Below, one piece after another: positions 14,622-21,246 of a DNA stretch of 25,504 bases (position 1 is its first letter; each line of letters starts with the position of its first letter). The translations under genes were made by a program, and so were the position numbers. The stretch spans positions 1 through 25,504 of the forward strand of contig CAZBDU010000081.1 in assembly GCA_964490725.1 (NCBI GenBank), given 5' to 3'. The notes beneath the pieces are model-generated. The model searched no databases. It worked only from the letters and a program-made list of their open reading frames with translations, and was not told the DNA's origin. Source of the stretch: CAZBDU01 sp964490725. Its GTDB lineage: Bacteria > Spirochaetota > Spirochaetia > SZUA-6 > DRHE01.

Positions 14622-15684
14622 TTGCCGCCGCCTCCCGGGTGTGCGCTTCCCAGGTGGTTTCGGTGACGCAGTATCCCACCGGGCGGCCGCTGTCGTCCAG
14701 GAGCCGGCACAGCCCTTCCCAGTAGTCGTTGGCCATGTTGGGGTTGAAGTCTCCCTGGTACATGGGCTCCACCCGGTAGCGGCCGGCCTTCACAGGGAGC
14801 TCCAGCCGCCACCCCAGGCCGTAGCGCTGCTCGCCGCGCCGCACCCAGCGCTGGATGAGGTAGTCGAAGTCGTCGAAGGTGGTGACCTTACCCTCCCGGC
14901 TCACCCAGGTGCCATCCCTGTAGCCCGTGGCGGGAAAAGAGAAGAGCATGATGCGGTCTCCGTCAAAGAAGCGCAGCGAGAACCAGTCCCACCCCTTTTC
15001 CCGAAACCTTCCCCACTGCCGGTCGAGCCAGCTCATGCCGGTCATCTGCCGGGTTACCATCGCGCCCCCGGGCTCCCGCATCGCCAGCCAGCCGGCGCTT
15101 TCCAGGCTGGGGAAGGAGTAGTAGAAGCTGTTCTGCCGCGGGTCGGCCGGATGGCCCATGGAGATCACCCCTTTGCGGCCGTGCCACACGGCCGGCCCCG
15201 CCCCGGTCACCGCCAGGTCGAAGGACAGGTCCCGGCCGCTGCCGCGCACCAGCAGGGAATCGGGGAGGAGCTCGATGCTGCTGTCCCCGTACACGATTCT
15301 CTGCTGCTCGCCGTGAGCGGTAAAGGGATCGAAGGTCAGCGACTCCTCGAACAGGTGCCGGCGGGCGCCGTAATCCGTGGCCGCCAGGTGCAGCATCCAC
15401 ACCGGCGCCGCGCCGGTCTCGAGGTGAAAGATGGTGAACTGCGCCAGGAAGAGGGGGCCCTGCTCCGCCTCCAGAACGGCCGTGAAATACCACCACTCCG
15501 CCACCCCCCGGTGCGGCGGCCACTCCTCCTGCGCCGTGCCGTGCCGCTGGGGATCGTAGGGCAGAGGCCGGCTCCCGACGGAGAGGCAGCCCGCCAGCAG
15601 CACGGCGGCGGCCGCCGACAGCAGCAGGAGCCCCGGGAAGGTGCGCCCGGCCACTGCACCGGGCGCCGGTCCGGGCCCTCGCAT
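14614..15684 (-). CDS. AttH/CrtC-like (lipocalin-type) lipoprotein
   Basis: 356 aa. A lipoprotein signal (LLLLSAAAAVLLAGC, Cys33) anchors it to a membrane. The mature part carries HRGVAEWWYFTAVLE (EWWYF at 63-67), FHLETG, WMLHLAATDY, SWLDRQWG (218-225) and WDWFSLRF (about 232). These are hallmarks of the AttH/hydroxyneurosporene-synthase (CrtC) family, double lipocalin-like barrels that bind hydrophobic ligands; CrtC hydrates carotenoids, but most AttH proteins have no known reaction. The final domain has VEPMYQGDFNPNMANDYWEGL, typical of the second barrel. The ATG at 15684 starts just after the 63-aa gene's TAG (15687), so the genes are translationally linked. No carotenoid genes are near, so a carotenoid role is not claimed. 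Confidence 0.9.
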   Translation of the reverse strand: MRGPGPAPGAVAGRTFPGLLLLSAAAAVLLAGCLSVGSRPLPYDPQRHGTAQEEWPPHRGVAEWWYFTAVLEAEQGPLFLAQFTIFHLETGAAPVWMLHLAATDYGARRHLFEESLTFDPFTAHGEQQRIVYGDSSIELLPDSLLVRGSGRDLSFDLAVTGAGPAVWHGRKGVISMGHPADPRQNSFYYSFPSLESAGWLAMREPGGAMVTRQMTGMSWLDRQWGRFREKGWDWFSLRFFDGDRIMLFSFPATGYRDGTWVSREGKVTTFDDFDYLIQRWVRRGEQRYGLGWRLELPVKAGRYRVEPMYQGDFNPNMANDYWEGLCRLLDDSGRPVGYCVTETTWEAHTREAAASE

Positions 15685-15686
15685 GG

Positions 15687-15878
15687 CTAGCCCATCCCCT
15701 TCAGCTTCTCCGGGGTGGCCTCTGCCATCATGAGCTTACAGATGTTCTTGTAGCCCACCTTGCGGTGTGTCCGGAAGAGCCTCACCAGGGCGGCGTACCC
15801 CTCCGGATGGCTCCCTTCGAGCCGCCTGAGGTCCTCCGCCACCGCCTTCAGCTCCTCCAGGGACGCTACGGCCGCCAT
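15687..15878 (-). CDS. Small conserved-looking helical protein of unknown function (63 aa)
   Basis: 63 aa. The ATG at 15878 is preded by an excellent AAGGAGGG site; a longer in-frame start at 15923 would put that site inside the coding sequence. The protein is soluble and helical: SLEELKAVAEDLRRLEGSH, then EGYAALVRLFRTHRKVGYKNI, then CKLMMAEATPEKLKGMG. No signal peptide, helix-turn-helix or Cys pair is evident. The end is KLKGMG. The close fit between the KOR operon and the AttH gene (2 bp gap to the latter) suggests a shared message. I do not recognise a family name, though the pattern GYKNICKL looks conserved. Confidence 0.7.
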   Translation of the reverse strand: MAAVASLEELKAVAEDLRRLEGSHPEGYAALVRLFRTHRKVGYKNICKLMMAEATPEKLKGMG

Positions 15879-15891
15879 GATCCCTCCTTCC

Positions 15892-15909
15892 GGCGGGCTC
15901 CCGCCCGCC
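15892..15909 (-). repeat. 7-bp GC hairpin before the 63-aa gene
   Basis: GGCGGGC (15892-15898) and GCCCGCC (15903-15909) pair around a 4-nt loop in the 108-bp gap between korC and the 63-aa gene, just upstream of its ribosome site. It lacks a T-run on the minus strand. It may be a processing or attenuation point between the two halves of the operon. Confidence 0.45.
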
Positions 15910-15986
15910 TCTCTGGGTTGCACGCAATCTCCACAATACTACAACGGCGGGCGGCGCTCTTCCGCCTTCAAACCCGCCTCCCCGCC

Positions 15987-16547
15987 TCACCCAGGGATTC
16001 GCACCGCCGCCGCTCCCAGCCGCAATCCCACCTCCAGCGCCTTCAGGTTGAGCTCCCTCGCCTCCCCGGCGAAGCGGGTGCGCACGGCCTGCCGCAGGGA
16101 CTCGCTGCGCAGCACTTCCGTCAGGGCCAGCAGGGCACCCAGCATGCACACGTTCTGCACCACCTCGCTGCCCAGCATCCCGACGGCGGTGCTGTGGAAG
16201 GGCAGCTCCACCTGGCGGGCGTCCAGACCGGGGTTCTGGCGCACGAAGCCGCTGTCGGTGATCAGCAGCCCCCCCGGCCGCAGCAGCGCTCCGTACCGGA
16301 GGTAGGCATCCTGGCTCAGGCACACCAGGATGTTCGGTTGGATCACCCTGGGAAAGCGGATCTCGCCGGAGGAGAGGATGAGGTCCGCCCGCGCCGTGCC
16401 TCCCCGCGCCTCCGGGCCGTAGGTCTGGGTCTGCACCGCGTTCAGCCCCTCGTGCAGGACCGCCGCCTCGCCCAGAAGGATCGCCGCGGTAACCACTCCC
16501 TGCCCGCCGGCGCCGGAGAAGATCAGCCGCTGCCGCTCGGCGCTCAT
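15987..16547 (-). CDS. korC: 2-oxoacid:ferredoxin oxidoreductase, gamma subunit
   Basis: 186 aa from the ATG at 16547, which overlaps the korB stop (ATGA). GAGGQGVVTAAILLGEAA (about 12-29) and QTYGPEARGGTARADLILS are the family signature for the gamma subunit, followed by ILVCLSQDAY and a C-terminal helical part. The subunit completes the alpha-beta-gamma-delta complex that converts a 2-oxoacid and coenzyme A to acyl-CoA and CO2 while reducing ferredoxin. The gene order korD-korA-korB-korC and the sequence type suggest 2-oxoglutarate as substrate, but branched-chain or other 2-oxoacids cannot be ruled out. Ribosome site GGAGGGGCAGGG precedes it, inside the end of korB. Confidence 0.93.
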   Translation of the reverse strand: MSAERQRLIFSGAGGQGVVTAAILLGEAAVLHEGLNAVQTQTYGPEARGGTARADLILSSGEIRFPRVIQPNILVCLSQDAYLRYGALLRPGGLLITDSGFVRQNPGLDARQVELPFHSTAVGMLGSEVVQNVCMLGALLALTEVLRSESLRQAVRTRFAGEARELNLKALEVGLRLGAAAVRIPG

Positions 16548-17428
16548 CCCTGCCCCTCCGGCCTGCGCATTTTCTCCACGCCGCTGGCCAGCGGCCCGGT
16601 TCGGGGGGCTCCCTCCGCCCCTCCGGCCGCGCCCTCTTTGGCGCCGAGACGCTCGAGCATCCGGCGGTACTCGCTGCAGTACTCGGGGCGCACCTCCTGC
16701 GCGAAGATGCCGATCTCCAGCTCTCCAGGTTCTCCGCGGCCCCGGCCAACCGGTACGGCGTGGTCCCGGTAGTGCTCCAGCATGGCCACGGCGTCCCCCC
16801 GCCGGTTGGGCCGTCCGAAGTAGGTGGGGCACTGGCTGAAGACTTCCACCACCGCGAAGCCCGGGTGGCGGATGGCCGCCTGGAGGATGCGGATCATCTG
16901 GCGCGCGTGGTAGGTGGTGGAGCGGGCCACGAAGGAGGCCCCGGCGGCGCGGGCCAGGGCCACCGCATCGAAGGGGCCATCGATGTTCCCGTAGGGCGCC
17001 GTGGCGGCGGTGATCCCGCAGCTTGAGAGGGGCGAGAGCTGGCCCCCGGTCATCCCGTAGGTCTCGTTGTTCATGATGATGGCGGTCAGGTCGATGTTGC
17101 GCCGCGCCGCGTGGATGAAGTGGTTGCCCCCGATGGCCAGGGCGTCCCCGTCACCCATGGGCACCAGAATGGTCAGCTCCGGCCGGCTGAGCTTCACGCC
17201 GGTGGCGAAGGCCAGGGCCCGGCCGTGCAGGGTGTGCAGGGTGTGCAGGTCTACGTAGCCGGTGATCCTGGAGGAGCAGCCGATCCCGGAGACCATGACG
17301 ATGTCGTTCTTGCGCAGGCCCAGGTTCTCCACCGCCCGCAGCAGGCACCCCAGCACGATGCCGTGGCCGCAGCCGGGACACCAGAGGTGAGGCATGAAAC
17401 GCCGGCGCAGGTAGTCCCTCACCGCCAC
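16544..17428 (-). CDS. korB: 2-oxoacid:ferredoxin oxidoreductase, beta subunit (TPP-binding)
   Basis: 294 aa from the GTG at 17428, placed 2 bp after the korA stop with a GGGGGGTG ribosome site; other in-frame starts (17422, 17389) are possible. CPGC (Cys17, Cys20), Cys51 in SGIGCSSRI and a later Cys in FSQCPTYFGRPN fit the [4Fe-4S] ligands of this subunit. Thiamine-diphosphate is bound through MGDGDALAIGGNH (GDGD at 92-95) and NNETYGMTGGQLSP (120-133). It is the catalytic subunit, cytoplasmic, acting with korA. The C-terminal 30 residues are Gly/Ala-rich and poorly conserved. Confidence 0.95.
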   Translation of the reverse strand: MAVRDYLRRRFMPHLWCPGCGHGIVLGCLLRAVENLGLRKNDIVMVSGIGCSSRITGYVDLHTLHTLHGRALAFATGVKLSRPELTILVPMGDGDALAIGGNHFIHAARRNIDLTAIIMNNETYGMTGGQLSPLSSCGITAATAPYGNIDGPFDAVALARAAGASFVARSTTYHARQMIRILQAAIRHPGFAVVEVFSQCPTYFGRPNRRGDAVAMLEHYRDHAVPVGRGRGEPGELEIGIFAQEVRPEYCSEYRRMLERLGAKEGAAGGAEGAPRTGPLASGVEKMRRPEGQG

Positions 17429-17430
17429 GG

Positions 17431-18576
17431 CTACACCCCCCTGCCCTGGACCAGGCGCAGGATGTTGCGGATGTCCGCCGGGGTGATGAGCTCCCCGTCG
17501 TAGCGGTTGGCCAGAAACACCCGCTCGGGAGCGGCCACCGCCCGCTTGACCTGCTCCACCAGCTGACCCGCGTTCATCTCCACCACCAGGATGCGCTGCG
17601 CCGCGGCGCAGAGGCGGCGCAGCGCAGCGGCCGGGAAGGGCCACAGGGTTTGCAGCTCGACCACCCCCACCGGCTCTCCCCGGGCGCGCAGGCTCTCGAC
17701 CGCATGCAGAGCGGAGCGCGCGGCCGCTCCGTAGGCCAACAGCACCGTCTCCGCCCCCTCCAGGGACACCTCCCGCAGCCGGGCCACCTGTTCGGCGTTT
17801 CCTTCGATCTTGTCCACCAGGTGTCGGAGCAGATCGTGGGCCACTCGCGGGCTGGTCGAGGGGAAGCCCCACATGTCGTGCACCAGCCCGGTGACGTTGT
17901 ACCGGTGCACCCCACCGAAATCCGACATGGGCAGCCGTCCGTCCTCTCTGGGAAAGTAGGGGTGGTAGTCGGTGCCCTCCGGAACCGAGGTCCTGAGGCG
18001 CTGCACCAGGGGGATCTCTCCGGGCTCGGGCACGGTGAGGCGCTCGCGCATGTGGGCCACCACCTCGTCGAGGAGCAGCACCACCGGAGTGCGGTAGGTC
18101 TCCGCAATGTTGAACGCCTCCACCGTGAGGGCGAACAGATCCTGGTGGTTGGAGGCCGTCAGCGCCACGATGCTGTGGTCCCCGTGAGTGCCCCAGCGAA
18201 CCTGCATCAGGTCCCCCTGGGCCACCGAGGTGGGAAGCCCCGTGGCGGGGCCGCCCCGCTGCACCTCCACGATTACGCAGGGGATCTCCGCCATGATGGC
18301 GTAGCCGATCCCCTCCTGCATGAGCGAGAAACCGGGCCCGCTGGTGGCCGTCATGGCCTTCAGCCCCGTGAGGGAGGCGCCGATGACGGCGCAGATCGAG
18401 GCGATCTCGTCCTCCATCTGGATGAACCGCCCGCCCAGCCGGGGGAGCTTCGCGGACAACGCCTCGGCGATCTCGCTGGAGGGGGTGATGGGATAGCCGG
18501 CAAAGAACTCCAGGCCTGCGTACAGGGCGGCTTCCACCACCACCTGGTTGCCCTGGACGAAGAGAGTGCGGCTCAT
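17431..18576 (-). CDS. korA: 2-oxoacid:ferredoxin oxidoreductase, alpha subunit
   Basis: 381 aa, ATG at 18576 overlapping the korD stop (ATGA). It opens QGNQVVVEAALYAGLEFFAGYPITPSSEIAE, the pyrimidine-binding domain signature, with the conserved MEDEIASICAVIGASLTG and MTATSGPGFSLMQEG blocks. VQRGGPATGLPTSVAQGDLMQ and RWGTHGDH are typical of KorA-type alpha subunits. The C-terminal third (ETVLLAYGAAARSALHAV, LWPFPAAALRRL, VVEMNAGQLVEQVKRAV) is the transketolase C-terminal/domain II region. It forms the alpha-beta core with korB and takes part in thiamine-diphosphate and coenzyme A binding. Substrate most likely 2-oxoglutarate, by similarity of pattern and by gene order. Confidence 0.95.
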   Translation of the reverse strand: MSRTLFVQGNQVVVEAALYAGLEFFAGYPITPSSEIAEALSAKLPRLGGRFIQMEDEIASICAVIGASLTGLKAMTATSGPGFSLMQEGIGYAIMAEIPCVIVEVQRGGPATGLPTSVAQGDLMQVRWGTHGDHSIVALTASNHQDLFALTVEAFNIAETYRTPVVLLLDEVVAHMRERLTVPEPGEIPLVQRLRTSVPEGTDYHPYFPREDGRLPMSDFGGVHRYNVTGLVHDMWGFPSTSPRVAHDLLRHLVDKIEGNAEQVARLREVSLEGAETVLLAYGAAARSALHAVESLRARGEPVGVVELQTLWPFPAAALRRLCAAAQRILVVEMNAGQLVEQVKRAVAAPERVFLANRYDGELITPADIRNILRLVQGRGV

Positions 18577-18800
18577 CCTGGCTGCTCCCGGCCGGCTCCG
18601 CGGGGCGCCACGCTCACCTCTACGGCCAGCTCCGGACAGTGCAGCTCGCAGGACCGGCAGCCGGTGCAGGACTCAGGGCGGCTCACCTGCGCCTTCTGCC
18701 CGGCCTCCAGGGAGAGAACGCCGGCGGAGCAGAGGGCCACGCAGATGCGGCATGCCTTGCACCACTCCTGAACGATCGCCACCCGTCCCTTTGCAGCCAC
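18573..18800 (-). CDS. korD: 2x[4Fe-4S] ferredoxin-type delta subunit of the 2-oxoacid oxidoreductase
   Basis: 75 aa with a GTG start at 18800 and a GAAGGAAGGG ribosome site. Two classical ferredoxin clusters are seen: Cys14, Cys17, Cys20, Cys24 and Cys45, Cys48, Cys51, Cys55 (last two before Pro). It passes electrons from the alpha-beta core to a soluble ferredoxin. The gene is first of korD-A-B-C, and its TGA overlaps the korA ATG. The URO-D-like gene ends 30 bp upstream. Confidence 0.93.
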   Translation of the reverse strand: MAAKGRVAIVQEWCKACRICVALCSAGVLSLEAGQKAQVSRPESCTGCRSCELHCPELAVEVSVAPRGAGREQPG

Positions 18801-18830
18801 GCCGCCCTTCCTTCGATGGGCCCTCAGGCT

Positions 18831-19943
18831 TTACATTCGCCCGCGGCTGAACCGCCGGCCCGCCTCCACCAGGGCGTCGGCCAGCTCCGCCGAGTCCACC
18901 TCAGCCCAGAAGAACAGCCGCCGCGGGTCCAGCTCGCAACAGAGAATCGAAAGCTCCTCCTCCAGGTCGGCGCCGGCCCCGTGGACCGGCCCGTAGTAGA
19001 GCTGCACCGATTTGCCCGCCCCCTGCGCCTGCTTCAGCAGGGGGAGCCAGCGCGTGGGATGCGGGGCGCCGGCGCCCTGGATCCATTGCAGGCAATCCAG
19101 CTGCTCGATGGCCAGGATCTGCTCCAGGTGCCTGACCGCCCCGGGGCCGTCCAGATGGTAGATCGAACGGTCCATGTAGGCGGTGGTTTCCAGCGTGTCC
19201 CGGTAGCAGAAGCGGGCGAACATCTCCGGGCCGATCATGCAGGTGAAGTCGTTCTGCCCGATGCAGCAGAATCGGCCGGCGCTCCAGCCCATAGTCCAGT
19301 TGGAGGTGCCCTGCCCGGCGGGCAGCACCACCGCGTCCACCCTGTCGATCACCTGCCTGAACAGGCCGGTCATCTGCTCCATGGCGCGGAGGACCGGCTC
19401 GGGATTTTCCATGAGGTCGACCAGCAACCGCTCGGGGCCGCGCACCGCGCTGAGGGCGTCCATGCCACTGTGCAGGTCCGGGTAGGTGGTGACCCAACGC
19501 TCCCGGCCGGCCTCCACCGACCGGTGCAGGATCGACAGGTAGAGCGTCCACCAGGGGTTGTCCTCGCGGATGGCCAACACAGGGTGCTCGGACCAGTCCT
19601 CTACGAAGGGCTTCACCCAGGAGGTGTTGTCCCGGGGGCGCAGGGTGAGCTCCGCCCCCAGCCAGGCGGCGAACTGGTCCGGTCCCAGCCAGGGATTGAA
19701 CACCGGCAGAGCATCGCCGGCGTAGTGGGTGCGGGCCAGGGAGTCCTCGGCCGCCGCCATGACGTAGTCCACGTCCGTCCACAGCGCCTCTTCCCGCTCC
19801 GGCTCCGGCGGCGGGGCGCCCGGCCTGGCAGCCGGCACGGTGACCCACATGAGCGGGCGCTCCTCGAGCTCCCCCCGCCAGAACGCCTCGTTGCGGGCCA
19901 GAATCCTGCGCAGCCGAGGCTCCTCGATCCAGATGGTGTCCAA
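18831..19943 (-). CDS. Uroporphyrinogen-decarboxylase-like / corrinoid methyltransferase-like protein
   Basis: 370 aa from a TTG at 19943 with AGGAG about 6 nt upstream. It has the URO-D/MtaA superfamily outline, with YHLDGPGAVRHLEQIL (His263) and LQWIQGAG (about 286-292) as the most recognisable block, and FTCMIGPEMFARFCY before it. Such proteins are often labelled trimethylamine corrinoid protein 2 or URO-D-like; true members move methyl groups between corrinoid proteins and coenzyme M or folate, using zinc held by His and Cys. Here Cys226-227, Cys235 and Cys335-336 could serve as ligands, but the usual HxC arrangement is not obvious. No corrinoid-protein gene is in the window. It leads the operon with korD 30 bp downstream. 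It is not a heme biosynthesis hemE. Confidence 0.75.
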   Translation of the reverse strand: MDTIWIEEPRLRRILARNEAFWRGELEERPLMWVTVPAARPGAPPPEPEREEALWTDVDYVMAAAEDSLARTHYAGDALPVFNPWLGPDQFAAWLGAELTLRPRDNTSWVKPFVEDWSEHPVLAIREDNPWWTLYLSILHRSVEAGRERWVTTYPDLHSGMDALSAVRGPERLLVDLMENPEPVLRAMEQMTGLFRQVIDRVDAVVLPAGQGTSNWTMGWSAGRFCCIGQNDFTCMIGPEMFARFCYRDTLETTAYMDRSIYHLDGPGAVRHLEQILAIEQLDCLQWIQGAGAPHPTRWLPLLKQAQGAGKSVQLYYGPVHGAGADLEEELSILCCELDPRRLFFWAEVDSAELADALVEAGRRFSRGRM

Positions 19944-20022
19944 TCCTTGCTCCTCGCTTCCACCTCGGGCGGCGCCCTGCGCCCGGGCATCCTCGCATCC
20001 CTCCGCTCGAGGTGCGTCTCAC

Positions 20023-20051
20023 AGTATAGCGAAGCAGCCCCCAGCAGTCGA
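20023..20051 (-). promoter_or_regulatory. Promoter of the URO-D-like/KOR operon
   Basis: Read on the minus strand: TCGACT (20051-20046), a 17-bp spacer and TATACT (20028-20023). The leader to the TTG at 19943 would be about 70 nt. It is 86 bp from the divergent plus-strand promoter at 20137-20165, so the two could be co-regulated. Confidence 0.55.
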
Positions 20052-20136
20052 CGTGACGGAGCCCGCCGCCGCGGCCGGCGTCCCCTCCGGCGGCCCGGCT
20101 CGCGTTTCCCCGCAGCGGGGCGGGCGGCCGGCTCCC

Positions 20137-20165
20137 TTTGCCCGCAGGGGCCCGCCCGCTATAAT
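20137..20165 (+). promoter_or_regulatory. Promoter of the SbcD-like operon, giving an almost leaderless mRNA
   Basis: TTTGCC (20137-20142), a 17-bp spacer and a perfect TATAAT (20160-20165). The start would fall near 20172, only about 8 nt before the ATG at 20180, so there is little or no leader and no ribosome site. Confidence 0.65.
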
Positions 20166-20179
20166 GGGTGCAGCCGTTC

Positions 20180-21235
20180 ATGAGAGTCGCCATCACCGCG
20201 GACGTACACCTCAGCTCCACCGCGCCGGAGCGTCTTCAATCCTTCGAGCGCACCCTCGAGGAGATCCTGGCCCGGGAGATCCGGGTTCTGATCGTGGCCG
20301 GCGACCTTTTCGACCAGGGCTACGGCGGGCACCGGGAGGTGGACCGGCTTGCCCGCTCCCATCCGCGGCTTCAGCTTATCGCCGTGCCGGGGAACCACGA
20401 CCGCACGCTGCGGCAGGCCCAGTTCGGCTCCCCGAACGTGAAGATCTTCTCCGAGCCGGCGCTGGCCCGCCTGGAGGGCAGGCCCTTTCTGTTCCTTCCC
20501 TACCGGGAGGGAAAGACCATGGGTGGGGCGATCGAGGAGTCCGGGCTGGCCGCATCGCTTCCGCCGGGCCGCTGGGTGCTGATCGGCCACGGGGATTTCG
20601 GTGGCCGCGGCGGGGACACCGGCGGCGAGGCGGGCTACTTCCCCTTGAGCCGCCGGGACCTGCTGCGCTACCGTCCGGCCCGGGTGATCCTGGGGCACCT
20701 GCACGCGCCCAGCGCCACCGACGCGGAGGTGATCTCCCCGGGGTCCCCCTACCCGCGCAGCGCCGACGAGTGGGGACAACGCCGCCTGCTGGTGCTGGAC
20801 ACCGGGACGGCGCAGGTGGAGTCCCTGCCGCTTCGGCATCCGCCGGTGTACCTGCGCGCCGAGCTGTTCCTGGTACCGGACGGACAGGAGGCCGGGCAGA
20901 TCCGCAGCGCCCTGGCCGAGTTCCTGCGGGAGCAGGAGGGTCGCTGCGGCGGGGAGGAGCTGCGCTCCCGGCTGCGGCTGACCCTGGTGCTGAGCGGCTA
21001 CGCCGTCACCCGTGAGGGGATCGAGGCCGCGGCGCGGGCGGCGGCGGAGGAGGAAGGGGTCCGTGCGGAGCGGGTGGACCTGGACGCGCTGGGGGTTTCC
21101 GGCGACCAGGAGCTGGCCGCCGTGGCGCGGCGGGTGAGCGAGCGGGTGCGCTCGCTGGAGCTGGCCTACCCGGAGCTGCCGGAGCTGCGGGCCGCGGTGC
21201 TGCGCCGGGCCTACGCCATGGTCTACGGAGCCTGA
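20180..21235 (+). CDS. SbcD/YhaO-like metallophosphoesterase exonuclease
   Basis: 351 aa from the ATG at 20180; a GTG at 20168 would lie at or before the transcription start. Calcineurin-like motifs in order: Asp8-x-His10 in TADVH, GDLFD (41-45), GNHD (71-74), GHGDF with His137, and GHLH with His173 and His175. These bind two metal ions in Mre11/SbcD/YhaO nucleases, which process broken DNA ends with an SbcC/Rad50-type ATPase. The C-terminal 120 residues are a capping and ATPase-contact region, rich in helices (EFLREQEGRCGGEELRSRL, EEEGVRAERVDLDALGV). The ATPase partner starts 11 bp downstream. The absence of a leader is unusual for this gene. Confidence 0.92.
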   Translation: MRVAITADVHLSSTAPERLQSFERTLEEILAREIRVLIVAGDLFDQGYGGHREVDRLARSHPRLQLIAVPGNHDRTLRQAQFGSPNVKIFSEPALARLEGRPFLFLPYREGKTMGGAIEESGLAASLPPGRWVLIGHGDFGGRGGDTGGEAGYFPLSRRDLLRYRPARVILGHLHAPSATDAEVISPGSPYPRSADEWGQRRLLVLDTGTAQVESLPLRHPPVYLRAELFLVPDGQEAGQIRSALAEFLREQEGRCGGEELRSRLRLTLVLSGYAVTREGIEAAARAAAEEEGVRAERVDLDALGVSGDQELAAVARRVSERVRSLELAYPELPELRAAVLRRAYAMVYGA

Positions 21236-21246
21236 GGGCGGAGGGG

